This document shows, piece by piece, positions 1-5,225 of a stretch of 9,788 nucleotides of DNA; positions within the stretch are counted from its first letter, which is position 1; every line of letters starts with the position of its first letter. The notes beneath the pieces are model-generated. The model saw nothing but the letters and a program-made list of their open reading frames with translations, did not search any database and was not told the origin of the DNA. The DNA comes from Pseudomonadota bacterium. Lineage in GTDB: Bacteria > Desulfobacterota > Anaeroferrophillalia > Anaeroferrophillales > Tharpellaceae. The DNA lies in contig WFRT01000003.1 of assembly GCA_015486445.1 (NCBI GenBank), forward strand, positions 1 through 9,788, written 5' to 3'. A program made the position numbers and the translations under genes.

Positions 1-365
1 CCGGAAAGCGGGGTGGAGAGCAGCTTGTTTTCCAGCCGGGCACCGAGTACCGGACAGCAGCCGTCGAGCAGCCGCAGGATAGCGCCGGTAAGCCGGCAGG
101 CCAGGGTATTGAGTCCCCGGAGCCGGGCCGGAACCCGCTGCAGGGGCACAAACATTTCAAGAATGTCCTTGACCTCATAATGGCTGATGAACCGCCCCTC
201 GATGCCGCTGGTCAGAATGACGGCCCGCACCGCGGCATCGGCCGCCCACTGCCGAGTCAGCCGATCGAGTTCGCGAACCATCTCGGCGGTCATGAAATTG
301 TGGGGCGGATTGTAAAACTCGACAATGCCGATGCCGTCGTCAACCCGGCTGCGGAGAAACTTCAT
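1..365 (-). CDS. Crotonase-family protein (enoyl-CoA hydratase/isomerase), 3' part cut by window edge
   Basis: An open frame of about 121 codons starts at the ATG at 365-363 and runs off the left edge without a stop, so only the N-terminal part is visible. The ATG is preceded by GGGAGGA, a good ribosome binding site. The translation begins MKFLRSRVDDGIGIVEFYNP and continues through a segment like AVRAVILTSG, which is the usual crotonase N-terminal strand-helix-strand pattern (residues 10-55). The next stretch, GRFISHYEVKDI at residues 57-68, sits where the first oxyanion-hole loop is normally found, but it lacks the common AGxD form. The family hydrates or isomerises acyl-CoA thioesters in the cytoplasm. 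The gene follows an acyl-CoA synthetase by 54 nt on the same strand, which fits a shared acyl-CoA pathway. The exact reaction cannot be assigned because the second oxyanion loop and the catalytic residues lie outside the window. Confidence 0.75.
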   Translation of the reverse strand, partial: MKFLRSRVDDGIGIVEFYNPPHNFMTAEMVRELDRLTRQWAADAAVRAVILTSGIEGRFISHYEVKDILEMFVPLQRVPARLRGLNTLACRLTGAILRLLDGCCPVLGARLENKLLSTPLS

Positions 366-399
366 AGCTGTCCTCCCGATCAGGATTTAATTGCGTAAA

Positions 400-419
400 A
401 ACCGACCCCGGGCCCGGTT
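400..419 (-). terminator. Weak hairpin followed by U-run between synthetase and crotonase genes
   Basis: Read on the minus strand, AACCG and CGGTT can pair around a GC-rich loop, and the hairpin is followed by TTTA. It lies 1 nt after the acyl-CoA synthetase stop codon. The stem is only 5 bp. At best it is a partial attenuator lowering expression of the downstream crotonase gene, which has its own strong ribosome binding site. Confidence 0.2.
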
Positions 420-1982
420 TTATACTGCCCGGTCGCGGTCCTGCCAGTATTCCCGGCGCGCTTGTTTGCGGGAGATTTTGCCCGCGGCCGTGCGCGGCAG
501 ATCGTTGCGCAATTCGATAACCTTCGGGGCCTTGACCGAGCCTAAGCCTTCCTTGCAAAAGGCGACAAGTTCCTCGGGGCTTATCTCAACCCCATCTTTC
601 AGAACCACAAGCCCCATCACCTTCTCGCCCCATTTATCGTCGGGCACGCCGATGACCACGGCCTCGCGGACGGCGGCGTGGCTCAGCAGCCAGGCCTCGA
701 CCTCGGCCGGATAGATATTGAAGCCGCCGCTGATGATCATCTCTTTTTTGCGGTCGACGATGGCGAAAAAGCCGTCCTCGTCGCGGATACCGATATCGCC
801 GGTGTGATGCCAGCCGTAAAGCCGCATCTCCGCCGTGGCCTCGGGATTGTCGAGATAACCGACCGAGACCAGGTTGCCCCGGGCAACGATCTCCCCGGCT
901 TCGCCCGGCGGCAGAATCCGGCCCTCGTCATCCATAATCGCCAGCCGGGTGCCGATGGTCGGCCGGCCGCAGCATTTCAAACGATGCTCAAGTTCAGGGT
1001 CAGCCGCGGCTTCAGCGAAGGCTTCCGGCGGCATCCAGGTCAGCAGGGCCGGAGCTTCGGACTGGCCGTAGCACTGACAGAGACAGGGGCCGAAAACCGA
1101 GATCGCCTCGCGGATCTTCTCCGGAGCCACGGGCGCGGCGGCGACGATGAAATATTTCAGCGACGAATAGTCGAAATTGCCGACCTCGGGATGGGCGAGC
1201 ATCCCGTAGAGGGCGGTCGGCGGCAGAAAGATATGAGTAACCTTGTATTTTTCAATATTTTTCAAGACTTCCAGGGCGTCGAAACCGGGCATCACCACGG
1301 TTTTGCCGCCAGCCGCCATCAGGCCCATAGCCAGGGGCCCGGCGGTATGGCTGATGGGGGCAACGCAGAGATGAACCGGAGTAACCCCGGGAGGAGCGGG
1401 CATATTGCCGTTAAAAAGCAGGGTAAAGGTATCCCAGACCAGGTTGTCCCAGATGACCGCCTTGGAACGGCCGGTGGTGCCGCCGGTGGCATAGTAATAA
1501 AAAGTGCGATGAGGATCATGATCGAGTTCGGGGGCGCGGCCCTCGGCCTGGGCCATAAAACTCGTCAGCGAACAGTCGTCGCCCGCTTCCTGGTCAAGAC
1601 AGACGAAATGTTTCAGCGTGGGCACCAGTTTTTTCAGTTCGGCCACCCGCCCGGCCATCAGGCTGTGGTAAAAAAGCCAGCGGGTTCCGGTCAGATTGAG
1701 AAAATGGGCCGTGGCCTCGACCTCGTCCAAGACATTAGCCGGAACAATGATCTTGCCGGCCCGCACCCCGCCCAGCAGGCAGGGAAAAACCTCGACACAG
1801 TTGGAGCTGTAAACCGCCAGCGGCGACTGGTCGGGATCGAGATGGCAAATAGCGGCGGCAATTCGCTCGACGGCCGCCTGCAGTTGACTGTAGGTCAGGG
1901 CCTTGTCTTCGGTCGCGGAGACCAGAGCCTGGGCCTCGGGATTAAGCAGCAATCCTCGTTCAAAATGATCCAAAACACTCAT
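420..1982 (-). CDS. AMP-forming acyl-CoA synthetase (AMP-binding/ANL superfamily)
   Basis: This 520-residue protein has the complete signature set of AMP-forming acyl-CoA ligases, which activate a carboxylic acid with ATP to an acyl-adenylate and pass it to coenzyme A. The phosphate-binding loop ATGGTTGRSKA is at residues 165-175. The adenine-binding motif YGQSEA is at about 305-310. WHHTGD at 391-396 carries the ribose-binding Asp. The hinge region DRKKEMIISGGFNIYP is at 410-425. The C-terminal motif TAAGKISRK at 498-506 contains the expected catalytic lysine, K502. Length is normal for the family and no transmembrane segment is seen, so it should be cytoplasmic. The start is supported by AAGGGAG upstream. 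It begins 29 nt after the EthD-like gene and precedes the crotonase gene, consistent with one operon. The substrate (fatty, aromatic or alicyclic acid) cannot be read from the sequence. Confidence 0.93.
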   Translation of the reverse strand: MSVLDHFERGLLLNPEAQALVSATEDKALTYSQLQAAVERIAAAICHLDPDQSPLAVYSSNCVEVFPCLLGGVRAGKIIVPANVLDEVEATAHFLNLTGTRWLFYHSLMAGRVAELKKLVPTLKHFVCLDQEAGDDCSLTSFMAQAEGRAPELDHDPHRTFYYYATGGTTGRSKAVIWDNLVWDTFTLLFNGNMPAPPGVTPVHLCVAPISHTAGPLAMGLMAAGGKTVVMPGFDALEVLKNIEKYKVTHIFLPPTALYGMLAHPEVGNFDYSSLKYFIVAAAPVAPEKIREAISVFGPCLCQCYGQSEAPALLTWMPPEAFAEAAADPELEHRLKCCGRPTIGTRLAIMDDEGRILPPGEAGEIVARGNLVSVGYLDNPEATAEMRLYGWHHTGDIGIRDEDGFFAIVDRKKEMIISGGFNIYPAEVEAWLLSHAAVREAVVIGVPDDKWGEKVMGLVVLKDGVEISPEELVAFCKEGLGSVKAPKVIELRNDLPRTAAGKISRKQARREYWQDRDRAV

Positions 1983-2011
1983 CTTTTTTTCTCCCTTCTG
2001 GTTTGGGCGGC

Positions 2012-2836
2012 CTAAAACCGGTGGTCGCTGGGAACCGGAATCGGCCGGGTGAAAATTTTTTTATCAACAATAACGTGCTCCTTGGCGACATGCATCGAAG
2101 CCTGGGAGGGGTCGGCGAAGTTACTGATGTCCTCGACCAGCATCGGGAAGGCCTCATCAACCTCCGGGCCCTGAGCCAGGGCAATTGCCCGGCGGTCGAA
2201 CCAGACCTCGGCGTGGCCGATAAACATCTTGTCGTCTTTGATACCGCGCGCGGTGCGCAGACTGTCGGCCAGCGGGTCTTCGATCCGGCTGACCTGGTAA
2301 TAACGCTCGAAAGGCAGAAACTGCTCATACTGGCGGGCCATCGGGCCATGGCAGCTGAGCCAGTGGAACCTGGCCTCGTCAAGGCTCAACCCGGCGTGCA
2401 CCCGGGCCATATAAATCCCTTTGAGATACATATTGTCTTCCCGGGCAACGAAGGTTCCCTGGGGGTTGATCTGGGGCATATCAACGGCAAACCAGAGAGC
2501 CGAACGGGAAAAATCGACAAATTCACTCTCCGCCGCCACCAGTTCCGCCATAGCCGCCCGGCCCTTCCCGGTGGCCAGGGCGGCGTCAAGTTCCTTGCGG
2601 CCGGCCCACCAGAATTCACTGATCCCGTCGTAAATCTCTCCGCCGGCACCATACATCTTGGTCAAAAGGGCGCCGTGGGGGTCTTCGGGCAGGACTTCGC
2701 ACTGAATAAACTTCCTGATATTAAGGCGCGAGGCCAGACCGGCCACCAACTCCGAGTATTGAACCTTCCAGCGGGCCAGAAAATCACTACGTTCCATATC
2801 CGCCGGACGACGGATAAAATATTCCATTCTGATCAT
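2012..2836 (-). CDS. Tandem EthD-like dimeric alpha/beta-barrel domain protein
   Basis: This 274-residue soluble protein appears to contain two EthD-like (ferredoxin-fold, dimeric alpha/beta barrel) domains. The first, at about 1-118, begins MIRMEYFIRRPADMERSDFL, which has the usual beta-strand followed by a 'hydrophobic-x-RR-x(n)-S-x-x-E/D-F' helix. The second, at about 136-262, begins LKGIYMARVHAGLSLDEARF and carries the hallmark CHGPMARQ (162-169). EthD-type domains were named from an ether-degradation locus and also occur in polyketide cyclases and other small-molecule enzymes; a fixed catalytic set is not conserved. The start ATG at 2836 is preceded by AGGA at a suitable distance; a second ATG three codons later is less likely. 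It is the first gene of the run EthD - acyl-CoA synthetase - crotonase. A role in handling the organic substrate or its CoA ester is inferred from position only. Confidence 0.7.
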   Translation of the reverse strand: MIRMEYFIRRPADMERSDFLARWKVQYSELVAGLASRLNIRKFIQCEVLPEDPHGALLTKMYGAGGEIYDGISEFWWAGRKELDAALATGKGRAAMAELVAAESEFVDFSRSALWFAVDMPQINPQGTFVAREDNMYLKGIYMARVHAGLSLDEARFHWLSCHGPMARQYEQFLPFERYYQVSRIEDPLADSLRTARGIKDDKMFIGHAEVWFDRRAIALAQGPEVDEAFPMLVEDISNFADPSQASMHVAKEHVIVDKKIFTRPIPVPSDHRF

Positions 2837-2929
2837 CGTCTGTTTCCTGTTTTTATGGATGGGTTAATGCCTGGCTCCCGATATAGCCCGTCATTCCCAG
2901 GCCGATATTTTTTACCCATCTCCCTTTTT

Positions 2930-2945
2930 CGCAACATTCATACCA
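2930..2945 (-). promoter_or_regulatory. Candidate sigma-54 promoter for the EthD/acyl-CoA synthetase operon
   Basis: The minus strand reads TGGTATGAATGTTGCG, which matches the sigma-54 pattern TGGCACG-N4-TTGCW at the essential GG and GC with the correct spacing, deviating at three less critical positions. It lies about 95 nt upstream of the EthD-like start. A sigma-70-like alternative is also present in the AT-rich segment just upstream (TTGTAA, 18 nt, TTTAAT). No activator binding site was identified, so this is a candidate only. Confidence 0.3.
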
Positions 2946-3033
2946 GCGCCAAAAACATATTAAAACATAAAAATTCAATAAGTTACAAAATGAGATGAGA
3001 ACCGCGTGACGCTATATCGACATATCTTGTCAG

Positions 3034-3067
3034 AATAACAACAAACCGCCGGCGGCAAACCCGGCGG
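3034..3067 (-). terminator. Probable rho-independent terminator after the activase gene
   Basis: On the minus strand CCGCCGG (3067-3061) and CCGGCGG (3052-3046) form a 7-bp all-GC stem with an 8-nt loop. This is followed directly by a T-rich run, TTTGTTGTTATT. It lies about 125 nt after the activase stop codon in the direction of transcription. The run is T-rich rather than uninterrupted T, so termination may be partial. Confidence 0.5.
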
Positions 3068-3125
3068 CGGCAGAGGTGGGCGGAGGTGATTACGGCCGCT
3101 CGGCGACGGCAGGATAAAACTCAAC

Positions 3126-3155
3126 TCTTATCCCCGGCCGGGTGCGCAGGGAAGG
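3126..3155 (+). repeat. 30-bp repeat, intergenic copy
   Basis: This stretch, beginning TCTTATCCCCGGC and ending GTGCGCAGGGAAGG, matches 5049-5078 in the same orientation at 29 of 30 positions; the only difference is C against A at 3139/5062. This copy contains the 10-bp palindrome CCCGGCCGGG, which the single base difference breaks in the other copy. Similarity stops abruptly on both sides. It may be a fragment of the 114-codon gene or a dispersed short repeat. Confidence 0.75.
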
Positions 3156-3191
3156 AATGATTTGCTGATATGATTATGAGGGCCCGACTGT

Positions 3192-3965
3192 TCAGGAAAT
3201 TAGTTTCTGTCCCAGCAGGGCCGCGCCGATGGCGCCGTTGACCTGGGCTGTATCCGGGACCTCGATTTTGTGGTTGAGATTTTTCTCCAGAGCTTTTTTG
3301 ATGCCGATATTCTTCGCGACTCCGCCGGTCAGAACCAGAGATTCCGGGGTTGCCGAGCGGCCCATCATTGAAATCACCCGGTTGGCAATGGATTCGTGAA
3401 TTCCGGCGATAATATTCTCCCGGGCTTCGCCTTTAGAGATTAGTGAAATAACCTCGGACTCAGCGAATACCGTGCACATGCTGCTGATTTTTGCCGGATT
3501 TTTCGCCGTAAGAGAGATTTTGCCGAAATCATCAAGATCCAGTTCCAGAGCCCGGGCCATGACTTCCAGGAATCTGCCGGTTCCGGCCGAGCATTTATCA
3601 TTCATGACAAAATCGCCGACATTGCCGTCTTCCCGCAGGCTGATAAATTTACTGTCCTGGCCGCCGATGTCGATAATGCCCCGGGTTTTGGGAAGAAAAA
3701 ATCGGGCGCCGGCGGCATGACACATTATCTCGGTAATTTTCTTGTCGGCAATATCAACACAGCTCCGGCCATAGCCGGTCGCCACCAGCCGGTCGGCTTC
3801 CGCTGGTTTCAAACTGAGCCGGGTTAAGGTTTTGTCGAGAATTTCACGCCAGGCCTTTTCGGCATTGTACCCGGTAAAAATCACATCCGTGAAAAGAAGT
3901 TTGTTTTTGTCCATAACCGCAATTTTGGTGGTTATGGAGCCGATATCAATTCCAATTGTCAACAT
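3192..3965 (-). CDS. 2-hydroxyacyl-CoA dehydratase activase / BadF-BadG-BcrA-BcrD family ATPase
   Basis: This 257-residue protein is a full-length activase of the acetate/sugar-kinase/Hsc70/actin (ASKHA) superfamily. Phosphate- and nucleotide-binding motifs are DIGSITTK (7-14), DIGGQDSK (99-106), GTGRF (128-132) and LTGGVAKN (212-219). The two cysteines that bind the single [4Fe-4S] cluster at the dimer interface are present: C125 in NDKCSAGTG and C164 in SSMCTVFAE. In the family, ATP hydrolysis drives a low-potential electron into 2-hydroxyacyl-CoA dehydratase or class I benzoyl-CoA reductase. The start at 3965 has AGGA about 9 nt upstream. No dehydratase or reductase subunit lies in this window, so it acts on a partner encoded elsewhere or has another role. 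The gene is visibly richer in A and T (many AAA, ATT and TTT codons) than the genes on either side, which suggests a different history. The family call is firm; the specific partner is not. Confidence 0.9.
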   Translation of the reverse strand: MLTIGIDIGSITTKIAVMDKNKLLFTDVIFTGYNAEKAWREILDKTLTRLSLKPAEADRLVATGYGRSCVDIADKKITEIMCHAAGARFFLPKTRGIIDIGGQDSKFISLREDGNVGDFVMNDKCSAGTGRFLEVMARALELDLDDFGKISLTAKNPAKISSMCTVFAESEVISLISKGEARENIIAGIHESIANRVISMMGRSATPESLVLTGGVAKNIGIKKALEKNLNHKIEVPDTAQVNGAIGAALLGQKLIS

Positions 3966-3985
3966 GTGCGATTTCCTGAATAAAA

Positions 3986-4014
3986 ATAAAAGCGCTAAAG
4001 ACGGTTTTTCACAA
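3986..4014 (-). promoter_or_regulatory. Candidate sigma-70 promoter of the activase gene at the repeat edge
   Basis: On the minus strand TTGTGA (4014-4009) is followed after 17 nt by TTTTAT (3991-3986), each matching its consensus at four of six positions. This would start transcription about 14 nt before the activase ATG, leaving just enough room for the ribosome binding site. The site abuts the truncated repeat at about 4020-4167. Confidence 0.25.
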
Positions 4015-4019
4015 TATTT

Positions 4020-4167
4020 TCCAGCAAGCGGGAGCCCATTAGCATTGCAACTGTTTGAGCGTAAGCGAGTTTTGCGAGGCGGGCGCAGCGAGCGTAAGGA
4101 AAAACAGAAATCTTAACGCCTAGCGGAGAAAAACCGCGCCCGACCCCGGATTCGGCTGAATAGTTAC
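4020..4167 (-). mobile_element. End-truncated, inverted copy of the MITE-like element
   Basis: The reverse complement of this segment closely matches about 8970-9150 over most of its length. One end is intact: GCTGAATAGTTAC at 4155-4167 is the exact 13-bp terminus of the full element. Compared with the complete copy it lacks about 27 nt in the middle, around 4079. Similarity fades below about 4020, and no second terminus or 8-bp target duplication is found between here and the activase gene, so the outer end is lost or strongly degraded. It encodes no plausible protein. It is a non-autonomous remnant in opposite orientation to the complete copy. Confidence 0.8.
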
Positions 4168-4357
4168 CTTTTTGGTTCAAAGCGAAGGAGGCGGTAATGG
4201 TTTTATGTCGCCGGTCACATTGGTCAGGATTCTGGGATTGTCGGTTGTTTTTTGAACTGGGGTTACAAGGTGATTACCGCCGCCCATTATAACCGAAGAA
4301 TAAAATGATAATTCGGACCGGGTGCGAAATGACCTGAATGATTGCCGGACAGGGGGA
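4168..4357. other. Spacer downstream of the redox operon
   Basis: This 190-bp stretch separates the last gene of the redox operon from the truncated repeat. I see no strong terminator hairpin in the minus direction. A 9-bp complementary pair (GGCGGTAAT near 4190, ATTACCGCC near 4273) exists, but with a loop of more than 70 nt. Two short open frames, one per strand, are treated as chance. Confidence 0.5.
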
Positions 4358-4888
4358 TTACCGGCCCTGGGGGCTGCCGGCGGCGACCGTGATGTCGCCG
4401 GCGAACAGGGGCATCGGATAATCGGCAAAGCCGTTGTTGACGGCCAGGGCATCGTGTTTACAGCCGGGGCCGCCGTCGGTTGCCGTATAGCGGTTGCCTC
4501 CGGCCGCAAAACTGACAGTCCGGCCGGAGATCTCGACCGCGTCGACCTTGACCGGTTTGCCCCGCGGGGCGTCGGCCACAAGCTGCTTGCCGTAGCCGGC
4601 CACCGGGTTGCCCCGGATCTGGTCTTTGAGATAGCGGCGCATCGTGCCGGTTGCCGGTCGGTAGCCGGGCGTGTTTTTCTTTCCCACAGCCGGCTGAATC
4701 TCGACATCAAACCAGAGCTGAACCTGGTTAAAGTTTCCGTCGCCATCGTAATCCCAGGCGAAGGGCTCGGAACAGGCCACCGACAGGCGCAAAAGCGGGT
4801 CGGCCCCGGCCCCGGCCCGGCCGGGAAAAAAGAGCAAACCGGCCAGCAGGCAGACCGGCAGCCAGAAAAGATAATTTCGTTTAACCAT
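4358..4888 (-). CDS. Small secreted protein with EF-hand-like loop, function unknown
   Basis: I do not recognise this family. Starting at the ATG at 4888, the 176-residue product has a clear Sec-type signal peptide: MVKRN, a hydrophobic core of about 16 residues, then a likely cleavage after an Ala-rich stretch near residue 27-29. An in-frame ATG eight codons further upstream (4912) also exists, but the shorter start gives a normal signal peptide and is preceded by a G-rich stretch. The mature part is about 148 residues. It contains an aspartate-rich loop, DYDGDGN at 46-52, resembling a calcium-binding DxDxDG loop but without the usual Glu at position 12. It has two cysteines (C39 and one near 149) that could form a disulfide. 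The start overlaps the stop of the 114-codon gene by 8 nt, so it is probably translationally coupled and belongs to the redox operon. A periplasmic accessory role is inferred. Confidence 0.7.
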   Translation of the reverse strand: MVKRNYLFWLPVCLLAGLLFFPGRAGAGADPLLRLSVACSEPFAWDYDGDGNFNQVQLWFDVEIQPAVGKKNTPGYRPATGTMRRYLKDQIRGNPVAGYGKQLVADAPRGKPVKVDAVEISGRTVSFAAGGNRYTATDGGPGCKHDALAVNNGFADYPMPLFAGDITVAAGSPQGR

Positions 4889-5225
4889 CGACAACCCCCC
4901 TGGCCTCTTCAACCCGGGCCGTAATCACCGACCAGGCCGCTTTGCAGGCCGCGGCCGGGCTCGGGCTTTCCCGGGTCAGACGACGCAGTTTATCAGCGGT
5001 TTCAAGATCGGCAAAATTTTTTTCGATCCAGTCGGCCAGATTCTCCAGTCTTATCCCCGGCAGGGTGCGCAGGGAAGGCTCGAGAAACCAGCCCACCTCT
5101 TCCAGACTGCGCAGGCTGACCGGCCGCATGCCGCTCGGCATGGCCATGCGCACGGTACGCAGCCTATCCCGGTAAGGGACCTCGGCCAGAAGGCGTTCGG
5201 CCTCTGTCCGCTTTAAGGTACTCAT
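4881..5225 (-). CDS. Small helical protein of unknown function encoded directly after the AOR-family gene
   Basis: I do not recognise this 114-residue protein. It is charged and predicted mainly helical by eye, has no signal peptide or membrane segment, and has a single cysteine, so it is unlikely to bind a metal cluster itself. Its ATG overlaps the stop of the catalytic-subunit gene as ATGA (5225-5222), and its end overlaps the start of the secreted-protein gene, so its place in the operon is firm and its expression is probably coupled to both neighbours. A cytoplasmic accessory, such as an assembly or maturation chaperone for the pterin enzyme, is a reasonable guess but rests on position and size only. 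Codons in the middle of the gene (residues about 50-59, encoding SLRTLPGIRL) overlap a 30-bp sequence that is repeated in the intergenic region near 3140. Confidence 0.75.
   Translation of the reverse strand: MSTLKRTEAERLLAEVPYRDRLRTVRMAMPSGMRPVSLRSLEEVGWFLEPSLRTLPGIRLENLADWIEKNFADLETADKLRRLTRESPSPAAACKAAWSVITARVEEARGVVDG
5049..5078 (+). repeat. 30-bp repeat, copy inside the 114-codon gene
   Basis: This is 29/30 identical to 3126-3155 in the same orientation. It encodes, on the minus strand, the residues SLRTLPGIR of the small protein, so this copy is constrained by coding. That makes it the more likely source if the other copy is a duplicated fragment. Confidence 0.75.

Larger units (their letters stand above)
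2837..3191. other. Gene-free spacer with promoter, terminator and repeat candidates
   Basis: No convincing gene is found in this 355-bp stretch. The part nearest the EthD-like gene (about 2920-3000) is clearly AT-rich compared with its surroundings, as expected for a promoter region. The middle carries a GC-rich hairpin at 3046-3067. The part near 3126-3155 carries a 30-bp sequence also found inside the 114-codon gene at 5049-5078. The minus strand across the repeat is open for only 26 codons without a start codon. Confidence 0.7.

Noticed and set aside
678..2015. Long plus-strand open frame of 445 codons opposite the acyl-CoA synthetase
   Set aside because: It is antisense to a gene with complete catalytic motifs; such long frames are common opposite GC-rich genes. 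Its translation is low in complexity and shows no domain.
2003..2998. Plus-strand open frame of 331 codons opposite the EthD-like gene
   Set aside because: It is a shadow of the EthD-like reading frame, with no recognisable domain and a tail made from the AT-rich spacer.
3995..4180. 61-codon open frame on the minus strand inside the truncated repeat
   Set aside because: It lies across a repeat whose other copy has a different frame and a 27-nt length difference, so it is not conserved as protein.
3079..4286. Short shared sequence GGTGATTAC near 3088 and 4270, extending to about 16 of 18 matches
   Set aside because: It is too short and GC-biased to separate from chance without a genome-wide search; unlike the 30-bp repeat it has mismatches.
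4177..4287. Minus-strand 36-codon frame downstream of the secreted protein, considered as a frameshifted C-terminus
   Set aside because: The secreted-protein frame ends with a normal TAA, and there is no sign of lost homology or a slippery site joining the two frames.
4197..4292. Plus-strand 31-codon frame with a strong AAGGAGG upstream
   Set aside because: The ribosome site is good, but the product is short, has no recognisable feature and would be the only plus-strand gene; no promoter was seen.
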